Below are positions 9,431-18,579 of a stretch of DNA of 64,000 nucleotides, one piece after another. How positions within the stretch are numbered: position 1 is the stretch's first letter; every line of letters starts with the position of its first letter. The stretch covers positions 23,277 through 87,276 of the forward strand of contig NZ_MSXW01000021.1 in the NCBI RefSeq assembly GCF_001945445.1. Reading direction: 5' to 3'. Both the position numbers and the translations under genes were made by a program. The DNA comes from Pseudomonas sp. PA27(2017) (GTDB taxonomy: Bacteria; Pseudomonadota; Gammaproteobacteria; Pseudomonadales; Pseudomonadaceae). The notes under the pieces are model-generated. The model was given only the letters and a program-made list of their open reading frames with translations, searched no databases and was not told the origin of the DNA.

Positions 9431-10116
9431 GTGTTTCGTTGACCCGCCTTGAGCGCCAGCTCGGGCATAGCTTCAAGGACCAGGATCTGATGATCCTGGC
9501 CCTGACCCATCGCAGTTTTGCCGGACGCAACAATGAGCGCCTGGAGTTCCTCGGTGATGCCATCCTCAATTTCGTCGCCGGCGAGGCGCTCTACGAGCGC
9601 TTCCCCCAGGCCCGCGAAGGCCAGCTGTCGAGGCTGCGCGCACGCCTGGTGAAGGGTGAGACCCTTGCCGTGCTGGCGCGCGGTTTCGATCTTGGTGAGT
9701 ACCTGCGCCTGGGCTCGGGTGAGCTGAAGAGCGGTGGTTTTCGCCGCGACTCGATCCTGGCCGACGCCCTGGAAGCGCTGATCGGTGCCATCTACCTGGA
9801 TGCCGGCATGGACGTCGCCCGCGAGCGCGTGCTGGCCTGGCTGACCAACGAGCTGGACGGCCTGACCCTGGTCGACACCAACAAGGACCCCAAGACTCGC
9901 CTGCAGGAGTTCCTTCAGTCGCGTGCTTGCGAGCTGCCGCGTTACGAGGTGGTCGACATTCAGGGCGAACCCCATTGCCGGACATTCGTGGTCGAATGTC
10001 AGGTCAATCTACTCAATGACAAAACCCTGGGCCAAGGCGCCAGCCGCCGGATCGCCGAACAGGTCGCGGCCACTGCCGCGCTGATCGCCCTGGGTGTGGA
10101 GAACGGCAATGACTGA
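9427..10116 (+). CDS. rnc: ribonuclease III
   Basis: 229 residues. A double-strand-specific endoribonuclease that matures rRNA and cuts structured mRNAs. The signature [11 protein letters not shown] (around residues 38-48) and the second acidic site ([15 protein letters not shown]) are present, and a dsRNA-binding domain fills residues ~155-225 ([11 protein letters not shown] to the C-terminus). The start is GTG, overlapping the DUF4845 stop by 4 bp; the 3' end overlaps era by 8 bp. Confidence 0.96.
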   Translation: MSVSLTRLERQLGHSFKDQDLMILALTHRSFAGRNNERLEFLGDAILNFVAGEALYERFPQAREGQLSRLRARLVKGETLAVLARGFDLGEYLRLGSGELKSGGFRRDSILADALEALIGAIYLDAGMDVARERVLAWLTNELDGLTLVDTNKDPKTRLQEFLQSRACELPRYEVVDIQGEPHCRTFVVECQVNLLNDKTLGQGASRRIAEQVAATAALIALGVENGND

Positions 10117-11011
10117 TTCGCCCGTAACGCGCTGTGGCTATGTCGCCATCGTTGGCCGGCCCAACGTGGGCAAATCGACGCTGCTCAACCACATTCTCGG
10201 TCAGAAGCTGGCGATCACCTCGCGCAAGCCACAGACCACTCGCCACAACATGCTCGGCATCAAGACCGAGGGTGAAGTGCAGGCGATCTACGTCGATACG
10301 CCCGGCCTGCACAAGAACAACGACAAGGCGATCAACCGTTACATGAACAAGAACGCCTCGTCGGCTCTGAAGGATGTCGACGTGGTGATCTTCGTGGTCG
10401 ATCGCACCCGCTGGACCGACGAGGACCAGATGGTGCTCGAACGCGTCCAGTACGTCGAAGGGCCGGTGATCCTGGCGGTCAACAAGACCGATCGCCTGGA
10501 AGACAAGGCCGACCTGATGCCGCACCTGCAGTGGCTGGCGCAGCAACTGCCCAACGCCGAGATCGTGCCGGTTTCGGCGCAGCATGGGCACAACCTCGAT
10601 GCTTTGGAAAAGCTGGTAGGCGAGCGCCTGCCCGAGGGTGTGCACTTCTTTCCGGAAGACCAGATCACCGACCGCTCCGGGCGTTTCTTCGCCGCCGAGC
10701 TGGTACGCGAGAAGATCATGCGTCAGCTCGGTGCCGAGCTGCCTTACCAGATCACCGTGGAGATCGAGGAGTTCAAGCGCGAAGGGCGGATCATGCATAT
10801 CCATGCGCTGATCCTGGTCGAACGCGATGGCCAGAAGAAGATCATCATCGGCGAGAAGGGCGAGCGCCTTAAACGCATTGGCCAGGAAGCGCGCAAGGAC
10901 ATGGAGTCGATGTTCGACACCAAGGTCATGCTCAATCTCTGGGTCAAGGTGAAGAGTGGCTGGTCCGATGACGAACGCGCCCTGCGTTCGCTCGGTTACG
11001 ACGATATCTGA
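10109..11011 (+). CDS. era: GTPase Era
   Basis: 300 residues. An essential GTPase that binds 16S rRNA and helps 30S subunit maturation. It shows G1 [10 protein letters not shown]3 DTPGLH, G4 NKTD and a C-terminal KH domain with [17 protein letters not shown] chose ATG 10109 ([13 protein letters not shown]) with GGAGAAC upstream rather than the frame opening at 10094. It overlaps the end of rnc, so the pair is probably translationally coupled. Confidence 0.96.
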   Translation: MTDSPVTRCGYVAIVGRPNVGKSTLLNHILGQKLAITSRKPQTTRHNMLGIKTEGEVQAIYVDTPGLHKNNDKAINRYMNKNASSALKDVDVVIFVVDRTRWTDEDQMVLERVQYVEGPVILAVNKTDRLEDKADLMPHLQWLAQQLPNAEIVPVSAQHGHNLDALEKLVGERLPEGVHFFPEDQITDRSGRFFAAELVREKIMRQLGAELPYQITVEIEEFKREGRIMHIHALILVERDGQKKIIIGEKGERLKRIGQEARKDMESMFDTKVMLNLWVKVKSGWSDDERALRSLGYDDI

Positions 11012-11059
11012 CCCGGCATCCGCCGCGCTGCGGCTGGCTAACTCAGCGAGTTTCTTCCC

Positions 11060-11758
11060 ATGCTTGCGCTCAGCCAGCCCGCCTATGTCCTGCACAGCCG
11101 CGCCTACCGCGAGAGCAGCGCGCTGGTCGACTTCCTGACCCCGCAAGGCCGTTTGCGCGCCGTGTTGCGTGGCGCGCGGGGCAAGGCTGGCAGCCTGGCG
11201 CGGCCGTTCATTCCCCTGGAGCTGGAAACCCGCGGCCGCGGCGAGCTGAAGAACGTCGGTCGCCTGGAAGCCGCTGGCATTCCCAACCTGCTCACCGGCG
11301 AGGCGCTGTTCAGCGGCCTGTACCTAAACGAGTTGCTGATTCGCGTGCTGCCCGCCGAAGACCCGCACCCGGTGATCTTCGAGCATTACGCCATCAGCAT
11401 CCTGGCGCTGGCCCAGGGTCGGCCGCTGGAGCCGATCTTGCGCGCGTTCGAATGGCGTCTGCTCGATGAACTCGGCTATGGTTTCGCCCTCGACAGCGAC
11501 GTGCAGGGCAATGCCGTGGTCAGCGACGGCTTGTACCGGCTCGAGGCCGACAGCGGCTTTCTGCCCATCGGCCATTGGCAGCCCGGGGCCTTTCTCGGTA
11601 GCGAGCTGTTGGCCATGGCCGACGCAGACTGGAGCACGCCCGGTGCCCTGGCCGCGGCCAAGCGCCTGATGCGCCAGGCACTCGCCCCTCATCTCGGCGG
11701 CCGACCTCTGGTCAGCCGCGAATTGTTCATGACGCTCAAGGAGCCGAATCGTGACTGA
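11060..11758 (+). CDS. recO: DNA repair protein RecO
   Basis: 232 residues. RecO anneals SSB-coated single strands and, with RecR, loads RecA at gaps. The N-terminal OB-fold ([20 protein letters not shown]) and the helical C-domain of the family are seen; the Cys4 zinc site of some homologues is not. It lies 48 bp after era and overlaps pdxJ by 8 bp. Confidence 0.93.
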   Translation: MLALSQPAYVLHSRAYRESSALVDFLTPQGRLRAVLRGARGKAGSLARPFIPLELETRGRGELKNVGRLEAAGIPNLLTGEALFSGLYLNELLIRVLPAEDPHPVIFEHYAISILALAQGRPLEPILRAFEWRLLDELGYGFALDSDVQGNAVVSDGLYRLEADSGFLPIGHWQPGAFLGSELLAMADADWSTPGALAAAKRLMRQALAPHLGGRPLVSRELFMTLKEPNRD

Positions 11759-12494
11759 AGCCAACCGTGTTTTGCTGGGCGTGAATATCGATCACGTCGC
11801 CACGCTGCGCCAGGCGCGTGGTACTCGCTATCCCGATCCGGTAAAAGCCGCGCTGGACGCCGAAGAGGCGGGTGCCGATGGCATCACCGTGCACTTGCGT
11901 GAAGATCGCCGGCATATCCAGGAGCGCGACGTGCGCGTGCTCAAGGAAGTCATGCAGACGCGCATGAACTTCGAGATGGGCGTGACCGACTTCATGCTCG
12001 CCTTCGCCGAGGAAATACGCCCCGAGCACGTGTGCCTGGTGCCGGAAACCCGCCAGGAGCTGACCACCGAAGGTGGCCTTGACGTCGCCGGCCAGGAAGC
12101 GCGGATTGCCGCGGCGGTAACGCGCCTGGCGGCCGTCGGCAGCGAGGTTTCGCTGTTCATCGATGCCGACCCGCAGCAGATCGAGGCGAGCAAGCGCGTC
12201 GGCGCACCGGCCATCGAACTGCATACCGGGCGGTATGCCGATGCGCATACGCCGCAAGAAGCGGCTGCCGAGCTGCAGCGTATCCGAGAAGGCGTCGCCC
12301 TGGGCGTGTCGCTGGGGTTGATCGTCAACGCCGGCCACGGCCTGCATTACCACAACGTCGAGCCGGTCGCGGCGATCCCCGGTATCAACGAGCTGAACAT
12401 CGGCCATGCGCTGGTCAGCCACGCGTTGTTCGTCGGCTTCAAGGAAGCCGTGCGCGAGATGAAGCAACTGATCGAAAGCGTTGTGTCGCGCTAA
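11751..12494 (+). CDS. pdxJ: pyridoxine 5'-phosphate synthase PdxJ
   Basis: 247 residues. It condenses 1-deoxyxylulose 5-phosphate with 3-amino-1-hydroxyacetone phosphate to form pyridoxine 5'-phosphate in vitamin B6 synthesis. The N-terminal box [14 protein letters not shown] and the TIM-barrel segments ELHTGRYAD and [10 protein letters not shown] are typical. The start is GTG 11751, inside recO. Its TAA overlaps the stop of the convergent LysR gene by 3 bp within a shared CTAA. Confidence 0.96.
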   Translation: MTEANRVLLGVNIDHVATLRQARGTRYPDPVKAALDAEEAGADGITVHLREDRRHIQERDVRVLKEVMQTRMNFEMGVTDFMLAFAEEIRPEHVCLVPETRQELTTEGGLDVAGQEARIAAAVTRLAAVGSEVSLFIDADPQQIEASKRVGAPAIELHTGRYADAHTPQEAAAELQRIREGVALGVSLGLIVNAGHGLHYHNVEPVAAIPGINELNIGHALVSHALFVGFKEAVREMKQLIESVVSR

Positions 12495-13396
12495 CGCATG
12501 GCGCCGTAAGCCACTGCCACCTGCGCCGCCAGTGCTTCGGCGGCCGCGCCACGGTTGCTGCCGCGCAGTAGTTTGATGTGGTAGGCGCCCAGTGGCGGCA
12601 GGCCGTGCTCCTGCTGAGAAAGGCGGCGTAGCGGCGGTTTGACCAGGCTGGCGGGCAAGGCCGCAATGGCCAGGTCGGCCAGCAGTGCGGCTTCCTGGCC
12701 GGCGCATTGTTCACTGGAATAGGCGATGCGATAGCTGCGCCCCTGGCGGTCCAGACCGTCCAGGGCGGCACGACGCCAGGCGCAGCCGGTATTGGCCAGC
12801 GCAAGCGGCAACGGGTCGCGCTTGACGGCCAGGCCGCCTTCTCGACCTGCCCACACTAGTGATTCGCTGCAAATGACTTCGCCACGGGTGTCATCGGCAT
12901 CGGCATCACCGGTATTGAGCAGTGTCAGGTCGAGTTCGCCGGCATCCAGGCGCTCGATCAGCTCACAACTGCGACCCACCGAGACATCGACTTGCACGGC
13001 CGGATGGCTGAGGGCGAACTGTGACAATAGGTCCGGCAGCGAGCCGACACCGATGTCGAACGGCGTGCCGAAACGCACGGTGCCCGCCAGGCTGGGCACC
13101 CGGAAATGCGCCACCGCTTCCTCGTTGAGCTTGAGCAGGCGGCGGGCATAGCCGAGCAGAACTTCGCCATCCGGCGTGAGCCGCACGCGGCGGCTCTCGC
13201 GTAGAAACAGCGTGCGGCCAAGGGTTTCCTCCAGGCGTTTGATCTGCTGGCTGACCGCAGCCGTGGTGCGGAACACCTGCGCGGCGGTGCGGGTGAAGCT
13301 GCCGCTTTCGGCAATGCCGACGAAAGTCTTCAGCACATCGCTTTCCAATAGGGGCAATGCGCCAGGCATGTTGGTTGGCGATGGACTGTTCATCAT
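12491..13396 (-). CDS. LysR-family regulator, LrhA/HexA-like
   Basis: 301 residues. The winged helix-turn-helix lies near residues 20-80 ([20 protein letters not shown], then [10 protein letters not shown]). A periplasmic-binding-like effector domain covers residues ~105-295. The sequence style ([29 protein letters not shown]) resembles the LrhA/HexA/PecT subgroup, which represses motility and surface traits in other gammaproteobacteria; the regulon here is unknown. It is divergent from a small DUF1127-like gene, its most likely target. Confidence 0.85.
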   Translation of the reverse strand: MMNSPSPTNMPGALPLLESDVLKTFVGIAESGSFTRTAAQVFRTTAAVSQQIKRLEETLGRTLFLRESRRVRLTPDGEVLLGYARRLLKLNEEAVAHFRVPSLAGTVRFGTPFDIGVGSLPDLLSQFALSHPAVQVDVSVGRSCELIERLDAGELDLTLLNTGDADADDTRGEVICSESLVWAGREGGLAVKRDPLPLALANTGCAWRRAALDGLDRQGRSYRIAYSSEQCAGQEAALLADLAIAALPASLVKPPLRRLSQQEHGLPPLGAYHIKLLRGSNRGAAAEALAAQVAVAYGAMR

Positions 13397-13478
13397 GTCG
13401 TTAATATTTTCTTAACTGATGGTTATGTATTTGTCGATTTTATTAACGATAAGCGCAGCTCAAGCTGTCGGCAAGCAA

Positions 13479-13495
13479 TCACCGATAACCGGTGA
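13479..13495. promoter_or_regulatory. dyad in the LysR/DUF1127-like intergenic region
   Basis: A perfect TCACCG-N5-CGGTGA dyad lies between the divergent LysR gene and the small DUF1127-like gene, 26 bp before the latter's ATG. It could be an operator for the adjacent regulator or a short RNA hairpin. The assignment is positional only. Confidence 0.3.
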
Positions 13496-13520
13496 GCAAT
13501 CGCTGTCGAGGAGAGTTGTC

Positions 13521-13796
13521 ATGAAGTCGAATGAACAGCACGCCGCACATATCGAGCGCGCCAACTTGGCCAGGTCTCCGGGTGCCGACCCGCACCAGCT
13601 GATGCAGTGGCTGGGCGACTGGTATTTCGCCTGGTGCTGGAGGCGCAAGATGCGCCGCCTGATGATGCTCGATCGCGCAGGGCAGATTCGCCTGGGAAGT
13701 GCTCACGGGCGAGTCAGTGCCGGGGCGCAGATGCCCCTTGCACTGATCGCGGCGCGGCAGGCTGAATGGCGCCGCAAGGGTGATGCCGCCGACTAG
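13521..13796 (+). CDS. small basic protein, DUF1127-like
   Basis: 91 residues. ATG 13521 follows a strong GAGGAGAG ribosome site; a longer frame to 13419 crosses the promoter region and was rejected. The middle (LGDWYFAWCWRRKMRRLMMLDRA) has the aromatic-then-arginine pattern of DUF1127 proteins, small cytosolic RNA-associated or regulatory proteins that are often placed next to LysR genes in pseudomonads. The C-terminal half is not recognisable to me. The stop is 6 bp from the convergent cmoB stop. Confidence 0.6.
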   Translation: MKSNEQHAAHIERANLARSPGADPHQLMQWLGDWYFAWCWRRKMRRLMMLDRAGQIRLGSAHGRVSAGAQMPLALIAARQAEWRRKGDAAD

Positions 13797-13802
13797 CCTT
13801 TA

Positions 13803-14771
13803 TCAGGGCTTGCGTGCCACCAGCACGGCGCGGCGCGGTGCCGGCAGGCCCTCGACGGTACGGCGGTGGTCGAGCGGGTCAAGAAACTCGGGCAGCGACT
13901 GGTAGCGCATCCAGTCGGTGCTGCGCTGCTCTTCGACCGAGGTGACGCTGACGTCCACGCAGCGCACATCCAGGAACCCGGCGCGGCGCAGCCATAGCTC
14001 CAGCGCGGGCACCGACGGCAGGAACCATACGTTGCGCATCTGCGCGTAGCGGTCTTCGGGGACCAGCACCTGCTGGGCGTCGCCTTCCACCACCAGGGTT
14101 TCCAGCACCAGTTCGCCGCCCTTGCGCAGGCAGTCCTTGAGTTCTAGCAGGTGGTCGATGGGCGAGCGGCGGTGATAGAGCACGCCCATGGAAAACACCG
14201 TGTCGAAGCCCAGCAGCTTCGATGGCAGCTCTTCGATACCCAGCGGCAGGTGCCAGGCGGGCAGATCCGGCAGGTAGTTCTTCATTGCCAGGAACTGGCA
14301 GAGGAACAGCCAGTTCGGGTCGATGCCGACCACGCTGCGGGCGCCGGCGCCGAGCATGCGCCACATGTAGTAGCCATTGCCGCAGCCGACGTCGAGCACG
14401 CGTCTGCCTCTGAGATCCAGGTGCGGGGCGACGCGCTGCCACTTCCAGTCCGAGCGCCATTCGGTGTCCACGTGCACGCCGAAGGTATGGAAGGGGCCTT
14501 TGCGCCAGGGGATCAGGCCGCGCAGGGCACTGTCCAGCGCCGCTCGGGTGGCCTCATCGCAATGGCCATCGAGGCGGAAGTCCTGCTGCAGGTCGATCTG
14601 CTCGGTCTGCAGCTGTGGCAGCGCTTCGACAGCCGCATGCCAGCGCTGCAGGTCGCCATGACCGATGGCCAGTTTGGCGTCGATCTGCCCGGGCAAATCA
14701 GCGCTCCAGTCCTGCAGGGGCGTGCCGGCGAGCTCGGCCTGCAGGGCGTCCAGATCCATACGGCGCATCAT
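13803..14771 (-). CDS. cmoB: tRNA U34 carboxymethyltransferase CmoB
   Basis: 322 residues from ATG 14771, the P. aeruginosa length. It transfers a carboxymethyl group from carboxy-SAM to 5-hydroxyuridine-34 of tRNAs, giving cmo5U and wider wobble decoding. The SAM-binding motif [11 protein letters not shown] and the following [14 protein letters not shown] are clear, as is the family block [12 protein letters not shown]. The ATG overlaps the cmoA stop (ATGA). Downstream of cmoA in the same operon. Confidence 0.95.
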   Translation of the reverse strand: MMRRMDLDALQAELAGTPLQDWSADLPGQIDAKLAIGHGDLQRWHAAVEALPQLQTEQIDLQQDFRLDGHCDEATRAALDSALRGLIPWRKGPFHTFGVHVDTEWRSDWKWQRVAPHLDLRGRRVLDVGCGNGYYMWRMLGAGARSVVGIDPNWLFLCQFLAMKNYLPDLPAWHLPLGIEELPSKLLGFDTVFSMGVLYHRRSPIDHLLELKDCLRKGGELVLETLVVEGDAQQVLVPEDRYAQMRNVWFLPSVPALELWLRRAGFLDVRCVDVSVTSVEEQRSTDWMRYQSLPEFLDPLDHRRTVEGLPAPRRAVLVARKP

Positions 14772-15511
14772 GGCAAGGCCACCAGGGACGCGAAGTTCAG
14801 GCACTGGAACCACCGCACCACTTTGCTGAAGCCTGCCGCCTGCAGGCGTTCGCGGTGCTGTTCGAGGCTGTCGGGCAGCATGACGTTTTCGATGGCGCTA
14901 CGCTTCTGGGCGATTTCCAGTTCGCTGTAGCCGTTGGCCCGCTTGAAGGCGATGTGCAGGTCGGTGAGCAGGGCGTGCTGTTGTTCGTCTTCGAAGCGCA
15001 GTTTCTCGGAGAGGATCAGCGCACCACCGGGCAGCAGGGTACTGCGGATCCGGCTCAGCAGTTCCAGGCGGTTTTCCGGGGCGATGAACTGCAGGGTGAA
15101 GTTCATCGCCACCAGGGAGGCGGGCTGCCAGTCCATGGCGAGAATGTCGGCTTCGATGACCTCGACCGGCAGCAGCTCCTGGAACATGGCGTCCTGGGCG
15201 TGCAGGTACTCGCGGCAGCGCTCGACCATGGCGCTGGAGTTGTCCACGGCGATCACCCGGCAACCGTCCACCTGTACGTGGCGGCGCAGCGCCTGGGTGA
15301 CGGCGCCCAGCGAGCAACCCAGGTCATAGAGCAGGCTGCCGGGCTGGGCGAACTGGCCAGCCAGAACGCCGATGTTCTCGACGATGGTCGGATAGCCCGG
15401 CACCGAGCGCTTGATCATGTCGGGAAAGACCCGGGCCACGTCCTCGTTGAAGACGAAATCCGGCACCTGATCCAGTGGCTGGGCGAAGAGTTGGTCGGGC
15501 TGTCTGTTCAC
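14768..15511 (-). CDS. cmoA: carboxy-S-adenosyl-L-methionine synthase CmoA
   Basis: 247 residues from GTG 15511. It converts SAM and prephenate to carboxy-SAM, the donor used by CmoB. Recognisable segments are DLGCSLGAV (SAM loop), NFTLQFI and the N-terminal [18 protein letters not shown]. The frame is open to ATG 15553, but the extra 14 residues are unlike the family, which starts right before the [10 protein letters not shown] segment; the GTG start is therefore preferred but not proven. Confidence 0.92.
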   Translation of the reverse strand: MNRQPDQLFAQPLDQVPDFVFNEDVARVFPDMIKRSVPGYPTIVENIGVLAGQFAQPGSLLYDLGCSLGAVTQALRRHVQVDGCRVIAVDNSSAMVERCREYLHAQDAMFQELLPVEVIEADILAMDWQPASLVAMNFTLQFIAPENRLELLSRIRSTLLPGGALILSEKLRFEDEQQHALLTDLHIAFKRANGYSELEIAQKRSAIENVMLPDSLEQHRERLQAAGFSKVVRWFQCLNFASLVALP

Positions 15512-15627
15512 GGTCGGTCTGCATGGCGCTGGAAAGGCGCGCATTTTAGCCAAGTCCGGCGATTAGCCAAACCTCGTGACGAGCCTGATGCGATGGTCGG
15601 CCTGGGTTTGGCCGTGCAGCCGCATCC

Positions 15628-16020
15628 TTAGCGCACGCGGATCTGACAATCGAAGGTGTCGGCGGGCGCGGCGCTGGCATCCCAGGGCTGGGCGTAGGTC
15701 AGCAGCAACTGGGCTTCACCCGCCTCGGTGGCCTGGAAGCGCCAGGTGGAGTGGCCGTCGCCGCCGACCAGGTCGGAATCCTCGGCTGCGCTGTAGACTT
15801 CCGGGCCAAGGGCCTTGAGCACCGCGGCCGCGTCTTCCTGCACCGTCCAGCGATAGCCCGTCGTCGGGTTGCTCGGCAGGCTGAGGATCAACTGCTGGCC
15901 CGCGTGCAGGACGATCGGGCACTGGCTCTGCTTCTGCACCTGCAGGGTTTTCGAGGGGCTGGCGCAGGCGCCCAGCAGAACCAGACCGGCGATAACGGGC
16001 AGACGGTAGGCATTGATCAT
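15628..16020 (-). CDS. chagasin-like (I42) protease inhibitor lipoprotein
   Basis: 130 residues. The N-terminus is a lipoprotein signal with lipobox LLGAC (Cys about residue 19), so it should be anchored in the envelope. The body carries the NPTTGYRW loop of MEROPS family I42 (chagasin), which blocks papain-like cysteine proteases, and a second loop region (GDGHSTWRFQATEAGEAQLLL) matching the family's GxG segment. Start ATG 16020 gives the signal peptide; the upstream extension lacks one. The role in this bacterium is unknown: it could guard against its own, host or predator proteases. Confidence 0.75.
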   Translation of the reverse strand: MINAYRLPVIAGLVLLGACASPSKTLQVQKQSQCPIVLHAGQQLILSLPSNPTTGYRWTVQEDAAAVLKALGPEVYSAAEDSDLVGGDGHSTWRFQATEAGEAQLLLTYAQPWDASAAPADTFDCQIRVR

Positions 16021-16096
16021 GACGGGCTCCAGGCGCAGAAATCGACCGCCAGCATAACGGCAGAACGGCGAGGCTGTAACCTGTCGGCGGCCCGAT

Positions 16097-16426
16097 TCAG
16101 TCGACGATGAACAGTCGAGCGCCGGTGCTCGTCGAGCTGCGGTGCGCTTCGGCGCCATCGGCGACCTGATAACTCATGCCGGGTGTCATCACGAAGCGGC
16201 GGCCGTCATCGAGCTCGGTGTGCAGCTCACCTTCTAGGCAGAGCAAGATGTGGCCCTTCTGGCACCAGTGGTCGGCTAGGTAGCCCGCCGTGTACTCGAC
16301 CATGCGCACGCGCAGCGCGCCGAACTGGCAGGTGCGCCAATAGGCCATGCCGGTTTCGCCAGCGTGTTCGGTAGGCTGAATCTGGCTCCAGTCGGTGACG
16401 CCAAAGGGGATGTCGCTGATTTTCAT
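16097..16426 (-). CDS. DHCW-motif cupin fold protein
   Basis: 109 residues, a single cupin barrel. It carries the DHWCQKGHILLCLEG stretch that defines the DHCW-motif cupin group, with His and Glu residues suited to a metal site. Substrate and function are not known to me. It sits between the inhibitor lipoprotein and metR on the same strand, with short gaps. Confidence 0.8.
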   Translation of the reverse strand: MKISDIPFGVTDWSQIQPTEHAGETGMAYWRTCQFGALRVRMVEYTAGYLADHWCQKGHILLCLEGELHTELDDGRRFVMTPGMSYQVADGAEAHRSSTSTGARLFIVD

Positions 16427-16456
16427 GGTGAAGCCCTGTGTTGCCGTGGAAAGGGG

Positions 16457-17377
16457 TTACTGCCGGGCGACGCTGACGCCTTCGAGATTGGCGAACGAAG
16501 TGTCCTTGGCGGTGAGCAGGAAATCACGCATGAACGGCGCATCGAGCATGTCGGTGCGCACGCCGGCGTAGAGCGTGGCGAACAAACCCTTGTCGCCAAG
16601 GCGCTTGGCGGTCACGTAGCCCCGTGAGCTGTACTCGTGCAGCGCCCAGTTGGGCAGGCCGCAGACACCGCGACCACTGGCCACCAGCTGCATCATCATC
16701 ACCGTCAGCTCGGACGTGCGTACCTGGGCCGGCTCGATGTCGGCGGGCTCCAGAAAGCGGGTGAATATATCCAGGCGATCACGCTCCACCGGGTAGGTGA
16801 TCAGGGTTTCCTTCAGCAGGTCTTCAGGGCGGATATAGGGGCGACTGGCCAGGGCGTGCTGGTTGGCCACCGCGAGCATGGCTTCGTAGGTGAACAGCGG
16901 CACATAGGTAATGCCGGACAGCTCCACCGGGTCCGACGTTACCACCAGGTCCAGATCGCCACGGGCCAGGGCGGGCAGGGGCGCGAAGGAGAAGCCCGAG
17001 GCCAGGTCGAGCTCGACTTCCGGCCAGGCATCGCGGAACTGGTCGATGGTCGGCATCAGCCATTGAAAGCAACTGTGGCACTCGATCGCCATGTGCAGGC
17101 GGCCGGCCGTGCCACCGGCAAGACGCGACAGATCGCGTTCGGCGCTGCGCAGCAATGGCAGCACGGCGTCGCTCAACTGGAGCAGACGCAGGCCGGCGCT
17201 GGTGAAGCGTACCGGCTTGGTCTTGCGTACGAACAGCTGCATGCCAAGGCGCTCCTCGAGTTCCTTGAACTGGTGCGACAGTGCCGATTGGGTCAGGTGC
17301 AGGCGATCAGCGGCATCGACCAGGCTGTCGGTTTCCCGCAGGGCGTGGAGCGTTTTCAGGTGACGAATTTCGAGCAT
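16457..17377 (-). CDS. metR: LysR-family regulator MetR
   Basis: 306 residues. MetR activates methionine synthesis genes (metE, metH and others) with homocysteine as co-effector. The start (MLEIRHLKTLHALRE) and helix-turn-helix (HLTQSALSHQFKELEERLG), then AIECHSCFQWLMP and GDLDLVVTSDP, closely follow E. coli MetR. In E. coli metR is divergent from metE; here the divergent gene is an exported hydrolase and no met gene is in the window. Confidence 0.9.
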   Translation of the reverse strand: MLEIRHLKTLHALRETDSLVDAADRLHLTQSALSHQFKELEERLGMQLFVRKTKPVRFTSAGLRLLQLSDAVLPLLRSAERDLSRLAGGTAGRLHMAIECHSCFQWLMPTIDQFRDAWPEVELDLASGFSFAPLPALARGDLDLVVTSDPVELSGITYVPLFTYEAMLAVANQHALASRPYIRPEDLLKETLITYPVERDRLDIFTRFLEPADIEPAQVRTSELTVMMMQLVASGRGVCGLPNWALHEYSSRGYVTAKRLGDKGLFATLYAGVRTDMLDAPFMRDFLLTAKDTSFANLEGVSVARQ

Positions 17378-17417
17378 CAGGCTACCTGCAAAGTATTCAA
17401 CTGCTCAGTCAGGAAGA

Positions 17418-17430
17418 TGAGCAGTATTCA
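17418..17430. promoter_or_regulatory. possible MetR binding site
   Basis: TGAG-N5-TTCA is one base from the MetR consensus TGAA-N5-TTCA. It lies 41 bp upstream of the metR ATG, in the divergent metR/hydrolase spacer, where an autoregulatory site would be expected. A single near-match in 13 bp is weak evidence. Confidence 0.25.
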
Positions 17431-17589
17431 TGTGTGAGAGTGTCGCCCATGAGTCGGCCTGCTGTCGAGTCGCACCTCGTGCGTCCGTTTGGCAGGTTTC
17501 ATCAAACTGTCACCGTTATGTGGCAGCGCGCCGTGCTCCTTCACTGCAACACTTGCCTGCTACTCGCCCTTTCGCTCGTGGAATTCATC

Positions 17590-18579
17590 ATGCGCATCGT
17601 TATCTTTCTGGCTGCCCTGCTGGGCAGCCTGTCGTCTCTGGCGGCCGAAACATGCAAGGTCGGCACGGACGTCGAGCGCGTGGCGCTGGGCGATGTGAGC
17701 CTTGCGTACCAGAGCATCGGGCGTAGCAGCGATCCGGCCCTGCTGTTGGTCATGGGCCTCGGTGGGCAGTTGATTCACTGGCCGGATGACGTCGTCGAGC
17801 AACTCTGCGAGCAGGGCTTTCGGGTGATCCGTTTCGATAATCGCGACGTAGGGCTGAGTCGCTGGAACACTCAGGCACCCGAGGCCAATCTGGCCTTCGA
17901 GGTGCTGCGCTACCGGCTCGGGCTGTCGGTTGGCGCGCCTTATCGGCTACGCGATATGGCCGGCGACGCCTTGGGTTTGATGGATGCGCTGGGCATCGAG
18001 GATTTTCATCTACTTGGCGCCAGCATGGGCGGGATGATCGCCCAACATGTCGCCGACATGGCACCCCAGCGGGTGCGTAGCCTGACGCTGTTGATGACCA
18101 GTTCGGGGGCTCAAGGATTGCCGGCTCCCAGCCCGGCGTTGCTGCGCCTGCTGGCGCGCCGCGAGGCGCCGAGCCGTGAAGTGGCGCTGGAGCAGCAGGC
18201 CGACCTGTTGGCGGCGCTCGGCAGCCCTGCCGTGGTGGATGACCGCGCCATGTTGCTGCACCAGGCTGAGCTCGCCTATGACCGCGCCTTCAACCCGGCG
18301 GGCGTGGAGCGCCAGCTACTGGCGATTCTCGCCGAACGCAGCCGGGTCGACCTGCTCAATCGTTTGCAGGTGCCGACTCTGGTGGTGCATGGCACCGCCG
18401 ACCCGCTGTTGCCAGTGATGCACGGCGTGCACGTGGCTGCACATATTCGCGGTAGCGAGCTGCGCCTGATTCCCGGGCTGGCCCACCGCTTTCAGGAGCG
18501 TTTCAAGGCGCCGTTGCTTGCCGCGGTGCTGCCGCATCTGCAAGCGCATCGGCTGGATGTGCAACTGGTGCAGATGTAA
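17590..18579 (+). CDS. exported alpha/beta-hydrolase
   Basis: 329 residues. A signal peptide (residues 1-18) exports it. The alpha/beta-hydrolase core follows: oxyanion region LLVMGLGGQ, nucleophile elbow LLGASMGGM (Ser145), an acid in GTADPLLP and a His in GLAHRF. Its closest style is aclacinomycin-methylesterase/haloalkane-type hydrolases; the substrate is unknown. ATG 17590 has a GTGGA ribosome site; the much longer upstream frame runs antisense into metR. Its last 77 bp overlap glpD on the other strand. Confidence 0.85.
   Translation: MRIVIFLAALLGSLSSLAAETCKVGTDVERVALGDVSLAYQSIGRSSDPALLLVMGLGGQLIHWPDDVVEQLCEQGFRVIRFDNRDVGLSRWNTQAPEANLAFEVLRYRLGLSVGAPYRLRDMAGDALGLMDALGIEDFHLLGASMGGMIAQHVADMAPQRVRSLTLLMTSSGAQGLPAPSPALLRLLARREAPSREVALEQQADLLAALGSPAVVDDRAMLLHQAELAYDRAFNPAGVERQLLAILAERSRVDLLNRLQVPTLVVHGTADPLLPVMHGVHVAAHIRGSELRLIPGLAHRFQERFKAPLLAAVLPHLQAHRLDVQLVQM

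Noticed and set aside
12491..12494. Shared CTAA stops of pdxJ/LysR (and phzF/ABC ATPase at 26231) as a special signal
   Set aside because: A compact convergent end in which TAA and TAG overlap is common in dense genomes; two cases are not evidence of function.
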